From NCBI GenBank assembly GCA_001566295.1, contig KQ964255.1:558001-622000 (forward strand): 64,000 nucleotides of DNA, given 5' to 3'. Position 1 is the first letter of the stretch; every line of letters starts with the position of its first letter. The stretch comes from Microdochium bolleyi (Eukaryota > Ascomycota > Sordariomycetes > Xylariales > Microdochiaceae). The translations under genes and the position numbers were made by a program. The notes under the pieces were generated by a model. It did no database searches and was not told the DNA's origin. It worked only from the letters and a program-made list of their open reading frames with translations. Positions 21,425 to 31,380 of the stretch are shown piece by piece.

Positions 21425-22213
21425 ATGCAGCAGCCTGCGCAACCGCCCGTGCCCATCTCCATCACGATCTGCGGCGATGGGGGATGCGGTAAATCGTCAA
21501 TCACGCTGCGGCTCGTGCGCTCGCAGTGGACGTCCGAGTACGACCCGACCATCGAGGACAGCTACAGCATCACGCGCAAGATCGACGGCACGACGTACCA
21601 CCTCGCGCTGACGGACACGGCCGGCCAGGAGGAGTACCGCGGCATGTGGGCGTCGTCGAACCTCGGCGCCGACGCCTTCCTCATGGTCTACGACATCACG
21701 CAGGCCAGCAGCCTCGACCAGCTCAACTACTTCAACGACCTCATCGACATGGAGTCCGAGACGCGGCTCGACAACGCCTCGCGGGCGCAGCGCGCGGGGC
21801 TCGTGTCCGGCGCCGGCAGCGGCGCGCGCACCGTGCCGCCCGTCAAGATCGTCGCGGGCAACAAGTGCGACCTGCAGGACGCGCGGCAGCTCAGCGCCGC
21901 GCAGGGGCTCGACTGGGCGCGCAAGCGCGGCTGCGGGTTCATGGAGACGAGCGCGCGCATGGAGGTCAACATTGAGGAGACGTTTGCCCTCATCGTGCGC
22001 AGGGTCGCCGAGGCGCGCAGGCTCGCCGACATGGGCGTCGTCGACAGCGCCGACAACATGGGCCGCCGCGGCATGACCAAGCCGCTGACGCCCATCGGCA
22101 GCGAGCGGGAGGAGGACATGGAGAAGAGGGGCGTCGGCCAGCGCGGGCCGTGCGTCGGCGAGAACCAGCGGCTTGGCGTCAAGAAGTTCTGGTCGAGTTT
22201 CAGGTGTTGGTGA
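21425..22213 (+). CDS. Ras-superfamily small GTPase lacking a CaaX box
   Basis: Intronless, 262 aa from the ATG at 21425 (MQQPAQPPVP). All G motifs are present: P-loop GDGGCGKSS (residues 18-26), switch I YDPTIEDSY, switch II DTAGQEEY, G4 NKCD and G5 ETSA. The effector region is Ras-like rather than Rho or Rab. There is a Ser/Gly/Ala insert (about residues 120-137) before the G4 strand. The protein ends ...WSSFRCW, so the cysteine is followed by one Trp rather than a CaaX prenylation box. A donor-like GTGAGG begins at the last base of that Trp codon, but no downstream acceptor I tested restores a CaaX end. Fungal Ras-like proteins signal in morphogenesis and nutrient response; membrane attachment here would need another route. 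Confidence 0.9.
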   Translation: MQQPAQPPVPISITICGDGGCGKSSITLRLVRSQWTSEYDPTIEDSYSITRKIDGTTYHLALTDTAGQEEYRGMWASSNLGADAFLMVYDITQASSLDQLNYFNDLIDMESETRLDNASRAQRAGLVSGAGSGARTVPPVKIVAGNKCDLQDARQLSAAQGLDWARKRGCGFMETSARMEVNIEETFALIVRRVAEARRLADMGVVDSADNMGRRGMTKPLTPIGSEREEDMEKRGVGQRGPCVGENQRLGVKKFWSSFRCW

Positions 22214-22469
22214 GGCGATGCGGACGGTTTCTCTTTTTCATTCGGCAATTCATGCTCTTCGCTCGCTCGAGATTTCCTTCTGTCACGGGGTATATACCAC
22301 GGCGTTCTGGATTGTATTTGTCACATCATCACTCGCTGGACTACTGCGCGACGGAGCGTCAAAAACGGATTTCATATATCGGATATAGATCAAGGACCAA
22401 TACACATTGAAAATTGGAATACAGGAACGTGCCCTTCACCGGCTGTCCCTCGTGCGGCGCAGCGTGCCG

Positions 22470-23791
22470 CTACAGCTCCTTCCGCGGGGCGCTGCTCCCG
22501 CTGGCGGTCGCGACACCCGCGGCATCGGCACTGGTCGCCTCGTCGTACGACGGGGGCTGCTCGCGGCGGATCGAGTCGAGCGCGCCCAGCGAGGCGTTGA
22601 CGAGCTCGTGCTTGTTCCGCCACGCCTGCTGGCTGTCCAGGTACCGCGCGATCTCGGCAGACGGCGCGTTGGACGCGGGCGGCGGGTCGGTGATCTTGGT
22701 GATGAGGTACGCGGTCGACGCCTCGGCGATGCCGTAGATCAGGACGCCCAGGAGGGGGACCTGCAGCAGCGTGTAGAAGCCGATGCCGAAGCCGAACAGC
22801 AGGCCCTCGCGGCTGCGGAACCAGTTCTTCTTCTGCTGCTTGGTGAAGTGGACGCGCGCAAAGTACGGCTCGAGCAGCTCGCGCATGAGGCTGCGCGAGG
22901 CAAAGTAGGTCTGCAGGAAGCGCACGAGGACGTGCCGCGGCAGGAACACGCCCGTGCCGAAGATGGCGCAGGCCGGGCCGAGGCCGACGGCCTTGTTGAA
23001 GGTATAGAAACTGCAGGCCGGGAGCACGAAGCGGCCGACGTAGGGGGCGTACGACAGGGCGAACACGGCAAGCGAGATGCCCGCCCGCCGGGCGTAGCGG
23101 TAGAGCAGCATGCTGAGCGACTCGGCGGTGCTCGTCGAGTGCGTGCTGCCGTCCTTCTGCTTGTACTGGCGCAGGTTCGGGTAGAACATGTCGCGCAGGG
23201 TGTCCGGGTTCTCGTGCTTGTGCTTCTCGACGTACGTCTGGTCCACCCAGCGCAGCGACTCCATGAACATGTTGTCGAGCGTGGGCGTGACGTAGCGCAT
23301 GAGGGTCATGAGGAAGAGCGGGACCTGGAGCACGTTGTTGGCGATCATGTCGAGGCCGTGGAGCAGGTTGTCGTCCCATGTTGCGGCGTCGAGGTCGTAG
23401 AAGAGGGAGAGGATGAGCAGGAGGAACTTGACGGCGTAGATCTGCGGGTGTCAGCTGTTTTTTCCTCGATAGTTTCTCTTGTCCTCTCCACTCACTGGCA
23501 GCGCTATGAGCAGGCGGATGGCCACACCGGCTCCGACGGCGATGGCGGCTTGCTTGTAGTGTGTGTTGTTGAAGAGACCGGGGTTCTGCAGGGCTCTGTG
23601 GGCTGTATCGGGAGGTGTTAGTCTTTGGAAAATGCTCGCGTGCTTCAGAAGTGATGACGGCTCGTACCTCCCACCAGGGTGAGCTGGGCACCCCGCAGTA
23701 TGGCGTTGAGGTCGAAGTGGGAGACATCGAAAGCCTGCTTGAGCTTCTCCTTGTCGGCGGCGTCGAGCTTGGGCACTTTGAGATCGGACAT
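22470..23791 (-). CDS. usgS: Multi-pass membrane protein, UsgS family
   Basis: Three exons on the minus strand: 23791-23668, 23602-23496 and 23441-22470, 400 aa, starting MSDLKVPKLD. The order of conserved segments (LRGAQLTLVGAHRALQNP, HYKQAA.AVGAG.AIRLLI, MRYVTPTLDNMFMESLRWVD, FALSYAPYVGRFVLPA, EPYFARVHFT.QQKKNWFRSREG, GIAEASTAYLITKITDPPP) is that of the ascomycete 'transmembrane protein UsgS'. I count about five or six hydrophobic segments, including VAIRLLIALPIYAVKFLLLIL and LLFGFGIGFYTLLQVPLLGVLIYGI. Function is not established; the name comes from sequence homologues. It is convergent with the Ras-like gene. Confidence 0.85.
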
Positions 23792-24739
23792 GATGGGCTG
23801 CTTCGGTGAGGTCCTGAGGCCAGCCTGTGTCGTGGGTTGTTGCTGTCGAGCGGGAAGTGAAGTCGCAGATCAGGTACGGGATGCCGGCAGTGGGTCGCGG
23901 GCAATGACGACACACTCCACGTCAGCTTTATCGATAGCCGCGAGGCTGGGCGCCGAGCCTCCATTCCAGTCACGTCAAGGCACCTTACGCGTGTCGAGTC
24001 AAGCATGTCGGTGTCTGTTCCGAAAATTCATTGTGGTGACAGTGTCTGCATCGGTCGAGCGAATGCACCAATGTTGCACGCTCCTGCAGGTATCTCGCAG
24101 GGGCAAGAAGCGGCCCGGCTACCGCCCATCCAATGCGACAATGTATCACGACGCGTAGGGGAAACGCCGTGTACATGTCTGCACGGGATGCCACTGCAAA
24201 CGAGGTGGCGCGCGTCGGCAGAGGGCTGGAATGGAGCTGCACGTTGTTGAGAAAGACCCTTGATCCCTGCCCAGGGGCCGGCGGCCGAGAACACCCGCGG
24301 TCATGTCGAAGATTGGACCGTATGTGCTCGATGCACCGAAGCATCGCAACCGCCTCGCAGGCACAGCACGTCGCCGATGTTGACGAGTTGCTGCGCTCTG
24401 AAGCGACTGCGGTAGCAGGCCTGCAGCCGCCGTGCAAATTGCCGGTGGTTTCCTGGTCAGCTGGGCAGTCAACGGTCTTGGCAGGACCCACCCGGCCGAT
24501 TTCAAGGTTGGCGCTGCGCGACCAGTCGAGGATCTCCCGTCCCAGGCCCGCCCTTGGATTCGCTCCAACCTCGAACTTCAACACTCCCCAATCAACGGCA
24601 CGCAGTCACCAACCCAGCCAGACCGCCCACGATCTCTAACGACATAACGCCCGGCCATCCGCACTCACGATCCACTGCCCCAACTCCGCGCCGACACCGA
24701 CATCCCGCAGCGGCGGCTCGTCATGCTCACATCGAGGCC
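23792..24739. other. Divergent promoter region between usgS and Inp1
   Basis: No gene is seen. The frame of the Inp1 gene is open upstream to 24554 but contains no ATG before 24740. Confidence 0.45.
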
Positions 24740-26869
24740 ATGCCGGCCGATCAGTCGAGCTCCCACAAGCAGTCCCGCCCGGCAACACCAGCGATGACCG
24801 CGCCAGAACACCCAAGGGGCGAGGCCTCGTTCTCCTCGCCGCGCCGCAGCGCGACAGCCCCTGTCATGCCCCGGCGCTCGAGCACGTCCTCTGTCCCCGC
24901 GCAGGACGACACGGTCGAGACGCTGTACAGCCACCCGTCCGTCAGGATCGTCGCCTTCACCACGAGCCAGCGCGTCTCGATCGGCTCCAGCTCTTCGTCT
25001 GGCGCAGACGCTGGCACGCTCCCTCCATCCTCGGCCACGGAGAGAACACTCGCCATCGGGCCGTTCCGCATCTACAAGGCGCCTGGGAGCGTGGCCTTTC
25101 TGAGCTGCGGCTCGGCCCTGCAGCCCATCCTGCCCAAGAGCCAGTGCTGGTGCATCACCGAGGACAACAGCCAGTTCGTGCTGCAGATCAGGCGGCCGCA
25201 GTACTGGAGAATCGAGCTGCCAGTCGAGGACGACGACGACGAAGAGCGGGCCTCGCTCTTCAGGGACATCCTGGCCGAGACCCTGCAGTTCGAGAAGACC
25301 GAGTGCCCCTTCAAGCGGAGCTTCACGGTGGAACTGCCGGAAGAGCCCTCAACGCCCGTCAGGACTAGGGCGTGGACGGCCGAGGGAAAGCACCTCGTGT
25401 CGACCGCATTCACCAACTCCCCGGTCGCTGCGGTGTCTCCCATCACGCTCGTGGGCGCTCGGCAGGCCACTCCTCGCTCCGACGACCCTCGCGACTGGCG
25501 CCAATTCCAGTTCAGCACGCGCCGACGGAGAGCCCCTGTGGTGGAGGAGGACGAAGATGCCCGAGACGACGCGCATGCATCCCCTAGCGATCGCCCGTCC
25601 CTTGTCGGGCGCACCATCGACGGCCTAGAGGTCACGATTGCGGAGTACCGCAACTGGCAGCGCGCCAATGAGCAGCGCAGGACCGTGGCGCGCCACAGGC
25701 GGAGCGCTTCGGAGAGGGCAGCCGCGCCGCTGGACGACGACGCCGAGTTCTCGGACACGCCGACCGACGACTTCTACACGCCCGACGAGCGCAGCCTCGA
25801 GGAGGCCGGATTCGACTACGACGTGGAGCGCACACCACAAGGGCCGCGCTCGGGCAAGTCCCGCATCGCCACGCCCCCACACTCTGCCGAGAAGAAGCCG
25901 GCAGCTGGGAGCGACGACGACGATGACGAGGCCCCTGCGTTCGAAGGCTCCGGGTATGTCGCGCCCGTAAACCTCAACAAGAAGAGGATGAGCCGCGCGC
26001 TCGCGGGACGGTCGTACACGGCTCCGCCGCACCTCAAAGTGGCCACGACCTCTGTCAAGCAAAAGTCGGCCGCCAAGGGCAAGAAGACGGTGTCCCCGAC
26101 TCCCCTCCCCAAAGACCGCTCGAGGAACTCTGGCACGTCGTCGCCCGACTCGTTCCACACGCTGCCGCCCTCCCCGCCAATGTCGCACGGAGGGTCCCCG
26201 GACCGGCAGCCGTTCCCCCACCCGCACGAGGACATCGTGCTGAGGACCCTCGAGATCCCGCCGAGGGACTCGTCCGTGTCGACGCTGACCCCAGGCGCCG
26301 CGAGGTACGCGCCGAGCTCTGCGCGAGGCACCTCGAGATCGCGCTCGGTCTCGCCCTTCCCCCGGTCGCCCACCGAGGCCGCGGAGCAGGACTCGGTAGC
26401 CGCCCTGCCCACGTCCGCCGTCGACGGGGCTCCGCAGGTCCGGCAGCGCCTCCGCAGAAGCAACCTCTCGTTCAGCCGGCGGGCCTTGTCACCGCTCCCG
26501 CCAGCAGCGAATCTGTTCACGCCGCGGCGGTCCCTGCACGATCCGCTGGCCGCGATGAAGGGCCTGCCGGGCTACATCTTGGAGAAGACGCTCGAGCTCC
26601 TCATGAGCCCGCCGGGCCACCTCGTGCAGCTCATGCTCCGCGTCGCCCGCAAGATCATCGCCGGGGAGTGGCGCGGGCTCGTGTTCGGCTTCAACGAAGG
26701 CGGCGAGAAGATCCCCGTGCAGTGGGACTACTCGGACGACGAGTCCAGCGACGACGACGAAGACGACGACGATGATGATAGCAGCTCCGGGCACAGCAGT
26801 GCTCGGCGGCGGTCCATCGCCCACTGGGACGATGACGCCGCGACGAGCCGCAGCTGCGAGGTGGACTAG
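24740..26869 (+). CDS. inp1: Inheritance of peroxisomes protein 1 (Inp1) family
   Basis: Intronless, 709 aa, starting at the first ATG of the frame (MPADQSSSHK). The family-defining region lies about residues 50-170: VETLYSHPSVRIVAFTT, then ERTLAIGPFRIYKAPGSVAF, then LPKSQCWCITEDNSQFVLQ and a YWRIELP block. The middle is disordered and charged. The C-terminal part has a conserved helical stretch (GLPGYILEKTLELLMSPPGH) followed by an Asp/Ser-rich acidic tail (ESSDDDEDDDDDDSSS). In yeast Inp1 tethers peroxisomes to the cell cortex to retain them in the mother; the filamentous-fungal members are longer and less studied. Assignment is by recognition of the N-terminal signature. Confidence 0.85.
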   Translation: MPADQSSSHKQSRPATPAMTAPEHPRGEASFSSPRRSATAPVMPRRSSTSSVPAQDDTVETLYSHPSVRIVAFTTSQRVSIGSSSSSGADAGTLPPSSATERTLAIGPFRIYKAPGSVAFLSCGSALQPILPKSQCWCITEDNSQFVLQIRRPQYWRIELPVEDDDDEERASLFRDILAETLQFEKTECPFKRSFTVELPEEPSTPVRTRAWTAEGKHLVSTAFTNSPVAAVSPITLVGARQATPRSDDPRDWRQFQFSTRRRRAPVVEEDEDARDDAHASPSDRPSLVGRTIDGLEVTIAEYRNWQRANEQRRTVARHRRSASERAAAPLDDDAEFSDTPTDDFYTPDERSLEEAGFDYDVERTPQGPRSGKSRIATPPHSAEKKPAAGSDDDDDEAPAFEGSGYVAPVNLNKKRMSRALAGRSYTAPPHLKVATTSVKQKSAAKGKKTVSPTPLPKDRSRNSGTSSPDSFHTLPPSPPMSHGGSPDRQPFPHPHEDIVLRTLEIPPRDSSVSTLTPGAARYAPSSARGTSRSRSVSPFPRSPTEAAEQDSVAALPTSAVDGAPQVRQRLRRSNLSFSRRALSPLPPAANLFTPRRSLHDPLAAMKGLPGYILEKTLELLMSPPGHLVQLMLRVARKIIAGEWRGLVFGFNEGGEKIPVQWDYSDDESSDDDEDDDDDDSSSGHSSARRRSIAHWDDDAATSRSCEVD

Positions 26870-27553
26870 GATGTAATATAATTGGCGCTGTGGTCTGTAT
26901 TAATACTGTATTAGTGTACGATAGTAATGGTGGTCGGAGTGCTCGGACGACAGACACGACATTGATGATCAGGAGCTTCAGCTGTTGTAATAATACGATT
27001 GGACATTTTCACTTCACTGGCGTTCGATCTCTGTTTGAGTGTGATGGTAGGCTCCGTGTAAAGGAAGGCGTGGCTGCGAGGCAGTCATCTCGACATACTC
27101 CGTATCTCGCGTATGAGATTGTCCTCGGCTTGGCGTCATGGTGGAATCAAGCGAACTCCGGAGCACAGCCTCCTTGCGCGTCGCCTGGTGCCAGAGACCG
27201 TCGTGACTGCGGCTCAATGACAGCTCAAAAAAGTGGAACCCAGACCAATCGCGTATCTCGGGTAGGAACGCACCGTATTCCAGCGAGCAATGCGATTCGC
27301 CGGGGCGTGGTGGGTTCGCCCGAAACGGCAGACTGAAGTGGGACCCGCTCACAGGTTTGATCAGGCACGCGCGATGTGCATGTTGGATATACGCGACGTA
27401 AGCGAGCGTGGAAAAGGAGAGACTGGTTTCGGCCTTGTTGTATAAGAGGGTAGCTCTCCAGTGTGCTGTTCAACAATTCAACATCAACGCCATCTCACCT
27501 GCGAACACTACTACCACGAACCAACCACAGCGCAGCTCTCAACACGACTCAAA
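26870..27553. other. Intergenic / RTA1 promoter, no gene seen
   Basis: AT-richer spacer with no coding signal. A short hairpin-like sequence (ATCTC GCGTAT GAGAT) lies near 27104-27119. A leader-like stretch (CATCTCACCTGCGAACACTA...) precedes 27554. Confidence 0.4.
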
Positions 27554-28780
27554 ATGGCCCACGGCGACTGGGCACCCGGAAGCATCTGGTACTTTGCCCC
27601 GAACAAGGGCGCGGCCATCTTCTACACCATCGCCTTTGCAGCGAGCGGGCTCTTCCATGCCTACCAGTCCTAGTAAGCCATCTACTTCCACAGCTTGATG
27701 CCAAATCCTGGCCGCTGACGACCTACAGCCACTACAAGTCGTGGAGGCTGACCGGCCTCTTCGTCGTCTGCGGGCTGCTGTACACGGTGGGCTTTGTCTT
27801 CCGGTGCCTCGGCGCCTGGGACTACGGCGACCTCATCAAGTACATTGTCAGCATCTGCCTGACCTTTGCCGCGCCGTGAGTCTCGCCGCTCTCCAAGACT
27901 GACATCGCAGCTGACCATCCGCAGCCCGCTCAACGAGCTTGCCAACTTCTACCTCCTCGGCCGCATCCTCTACTACATCCCCTACCACTCCCCGATCCAC
28001 CCGGGCCGCGTACTCTCCACCTTTGCCTTCCTCTCCGTCGTCGTCGAGTCCCTCAGCGGCTGGGGCGCGTCGTACATGGCCAACCAGTCGCTCACCCGCG
28101 CGCAGCAGGCCGTCGGCTACAACCTCCTGCGCGCCGCGCTCGTCATCCAGCTGGGCGTCATCGCGCTGTTCCTGGGCCTCGCGACGTACTTCTACGCCAC
28201 CTGCCGCCGCCACGGCATCCGCAGCCACAGCGTCAACCAGGCCATGGCCAACCTGTACGCCAGCAACGCCCTGATCCTGACGCGCTGCCTCTTCCGCACC
28301 GTCGAGTTCTTCGAGATCGAGGGCGTCGACTGGCACGCCGTCGCCGCGGACCCGGCCGCCGTCAGCCCCATCGTGCGCTACGAGGCCTTCTTCTACGTCT
28401 TCGAGGCCAGCCTCATGCTGTGCAACATGGTGCTGTTCAACGTGCGGCACCCGCGGCGCTGGCTGCCCAAGTGTGAGTCCTCTCCCCATTCTGCGGGATA
28501 TATACTGGAAACTGACAGAGAACCAGCCACCAAGGTGTACCTCGCCCGCGACGGCGTCACCGAGATCATGGGCCCCGGGTACAAGCAGGACCGCAATATC
28601 CTGCTCACCATTATCGACCCGTTCGACATCGCCAGCAAGGTCACCGGCAGGGACAAGACGTCGCGGTTCTGGGAGGTCGACGAGGCCGGGCAGGTGCAGC
28701 AGGGCTCGGGTGCTGTGGCCGGCGGTCGTGGCGGGTCGGGCAGCTCGCAGAGCTCAGCCAGGCCGAAGGGGGCTGTCTAA
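27554..28780 (+). CDS. RTA1-like seven-transmembrane protein (lipid-translocating exporter family)
   Basis: Exons 27554-27672, 27729-27875, 27925-28472 and 28527-28780 give 355 aa. The N-terminus WYFAPNKGAAIFYTIAF, then FHAYQSYHYKSWRLTG, PLNELANFYLLGRILYYIP, MANQSLTRAQQAVGYNLLRA and the final FRTVEFFEIEG...YEAFFYVFEASLML..VRHPRRWLPK are characteristic of RTA1-domain proteins. Seven hydrophobic segments can be counted. Family members in yeast (Rta1, Rsb1) confer resistance to toxic lipids and azole-type stress; the substrate of this paralogue is unknown. The last intron (28473-28526, 54 nt) is stop-free and a multiple of three, so retention would insert 18 residues at the start of the cytosolic tail. 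Confidence 0.9.
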
Positions 28781-29405
28781 AGATGTCAATCGAATAACTC
28801 GTGGGTGTTGTAGATTTTGGAGAAGATACTGCCGGCCACATCGTTCTGCCGTCTTGTGTTGAGGCTGATGTTGTCAATGGAAGGAAACAGAGTTTCCGTT
28901 TTGGACACCGCACCACCGGAACCAGTCACTAGAATGAGATCAGAGGTCTAGAGGTTCTGTAAGCTGTGTTGTCTTTGTGCCCGCGCACTTGTGCATTTGA
29001 TTGCGGCTCAAGACTGGTAGATATCCATGGAATAAGTGCAGCTTCCCAATCTATAGGGGAGGCGCCGATATCGCAGAGTTGAACTGCTCGATATCACTGC
29101 CGTATGCCCCCACGGCCCTGTCGTGGGCACGAGCCGGAGCTCGCCGGACACAGGATATCTATTGTGCTGAACATGACTGAAGCCGACAGCTGACTCTCGC
29201 CGGTGATGCGGACAATTATTTGAAAGATGCACTATGACCTTAGTCGCAGCCGGGACAATTGACCCGCTGATGTTCGCTGCGGCGAACAGGACCTGGTTGC
29301 CATGTAGCAACACAAAACGTTCTCCCGCGACAAACGGCCATCTCCCCCGGCAACCACAAACGCCACGTCCATCATCACAACCACCTCAGCACCGACACAC
29401 TCGCA
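28781..29405. other. Intergenic, no gene seen
   Basis: Both strands are interrupted by stops. The last 100 bases before 29406 are C/A-rich leader-like sequence (CCACAAACGCCACGTCC...CACACTCGCA). Confidence 0.4.
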
Positions 29406-31035
29406 ATGAATCCCAGCGGCGACAACTCGGGCACCGGAAGACGACGGCCATGGTCAGCCGATGATCAGAGCCAGCCACGCATAGCGCCAGCACTTAGGGC
29501 TGCTGCCACCACTGCCACTACCGCTACCGCTGCCTCCGCGTCGCAGCCGCCTCAGCAGCCTCAGACAGCAACCGGTCCCACGCTGTCGAGCGGGGGAGGC
29601 CAGGGTGCTGGCCGTGGTGGCGGTCGAGGCGTCGGTCGAGGCGCCGGCCGAGGTAGTGATCGAGGCGCCGGCCGAGGTAGTGATCGAGGCGCCAGCAGTA
29701 GCAGTGGTCGAGGCCGTGGTCGAGGCAGCCGCCGAGGCCGTGGTCGTGGTAACCCGCCGGGTTCGGCCAGCTTCCGACTCCAGCTGGAAGATGACAGCGG
29801 AAGAATACTGAGGCCAGGAGAGATGAATGCTCTGCCTCAGATCGAGAGATCGCGTCTCCAGCAGGCCCAGAATGCGCGACACGGGCAGGCAAACATCTGG
29901 CCGCTCACTGTCCATAACCAGGTAGGTGCGCCCCAAAGCCAGGGCGTATCACCACAAGATGCTCGGTTGAACCATATGCAGCAACAGCTGAGCACGATGA
30001 GCTCGGAGATTCAACGTATGAATGAGGAGCGTCAGGCGGTGGACGAGCGGCAGCGGGAGGTGGAAGAGCGACAGCGGGTGGTGGAAGAGCGGCAGCAGGT
30101 GGCGTTTGTGCAGCAACAGGATTTCTATCGCAGTATTGCCTCACAACAACAGCTCATGTTCACGCAGCACCAGATGTTTGAATCACGCCAGCTGGAACAT
30201 GCCGCCACAATGGACGCGCTGGCCGGCATCACGTCGAACACCCGGAGGCTCATACAAAACATGCAGCGACAGCAGATGGGAGCGATTGCAGGTGTCTCGT
30301 TGAACACTTCGAACGCTCTACAGTCGAACCAGGCTCGCCCCGTCCAGATGATGCAGACTGACGCTGTGCAGGCCACTCATCGCCCGGCCGCTAGGAGTGC
30401 AACCTCCTCTGCGGCGACGCTGGCGATGGAGGAGAGCTTGCGCACGCAGGCAGACATCAATCAGGACGCGTGTGATGACGAGCCTGTGTTCGACGATGAG
30501 CCTGTGTTCGACGATGAGCCCGTGCTTGACGACGAGCCCGAAGATGACGCAGAAGGTGCCTGCATGGGCGACTCTGAGGACGTGGAGAACCACCCAGCTG
30601 GCGGTGATCTCGGGCAACATGCCGGGCGCCCCTCCGAGCAGCCAGCCAACTCCCAGGCGCGTATCCGTTACCGGACGCACTGGAATTGATACTAGCGACT
30701 CGGACGAGGAGCCGGGTGAGATCTCGTTCCTCCCTGAATACGAGGTGGGAGGTGATCCTGGCTGGGACTTGCTTAGCAGCCAGAGACTCAGGACTCAGAT
30801 TCTATGGCCTGGCGGTGTCACCCGTCGTGGAATTGGTGCGTATGAGCACCCGTCTGTGCCACACGTTGCGCCCGAGGTTCTATTTGCTGGACTGGGACGC
30901 ACCATGCACCGGCTGGCCCTTGGCGATTACGTGGAGCAGGAGGACGAAGACGTTGGATGGCGGCGTTCAACTCGATTCTTGGTATCTGACTGGCACATTG
31001 GGGTGGTTATAGCAGCAAATTGGACTGTAGATTGA
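29406..31035 (+). CDS. Unrecognised RGG-box / coiled-coil / acidic-repeat protein (gene model uncertain at 30.58-30.65 kb)
   Basis: From the ATG at 29406 (CGCAATGAATCC context) the order is: Ala/Thr/Gln-rich tail; a Gly/Arg block (residues about 63-120) of GRG and GRGSDRGA repeats, an RGG-type RNA-binding or phase-separating region; a coiled coil (about 200-300: EERQAVDERQREVEERQRVV); and acidic DDEPVF repeats (about 358-380). The frame ends at 30689, but its last 30 codons read poorly, while from about 30600 the next frame reads well (GRTGIDTSDSDEEPGEISFL) to a stop at 31035. A GT..AG pair at 30582-30645 (64 nt) would join the two into 521 aa; a 1-nt frameshift is the alternative. No enzyme domain is recognised. 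I could not assign a family; it may be lineage-specific. Confidence 0.6.
29605..29760. repeat. Minisatellite-like repeats encoding the Arg/Gly block
   Basis: A 24-bp unit (GGCGCCGGCCGAGGTAGTGA then TCGA) occurs twice in tandem at about 29641-29688, embedded in degenerate 12- and 15-bp GGTCGAGGC-type units. The unit length is a multiple of three, so copy-number change would lengthen or shorten the RGG block without shifting frame. Confidence 0.75.
30478..30535. repeat. 18-bp tandem repeat encoding DDEPVF
   Basis: Three near-perfect copies of GACGATGAGCCTGTGTTC, the last one diverged (GACGATGAGCCCGTGCTT), code for the acidic repeats of the RGG/coiled-coil protein. Confidence 0.8.
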
Positions 31036-31380
31036 GCTATTTGTGCTCTGTATATCAAAAACTCTCAAGACCTGGTGAATCTGTGACCGTGACTTCGTGT
31101 TTCCTCTAGGTACGCTGACCCGGCAAGGCGCATGACGCAGGCAACCGAAACGAGGTTGGCACAACGCCGTTTGCACATATTGAAAGTCTCACACGGATTA
31201 GCATATCACGCACAAGGTCATATCCTCTAGCTAAGGCAATCACGATCAAGGACAGGTTGGCGCGGCGATCAGTGTCAATTTTTTGGCTGCATACTCACAA
31301 CAAAACTCCACCATACCGGAAAAAGAAAGAAAAAGAACCGCCCTCAGAATACTCCAGACTAAACCAAATCCAACATCCAC
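31036..31380. other. Convergent 3' spacer, no gene seen
   Basis: AT-rich spacer between two convergent unrecognised genes, with purine runs (AAAAAGAAAGAAAAAG at about 31320). It suits 3'-end formation. Confidence 0.4.
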
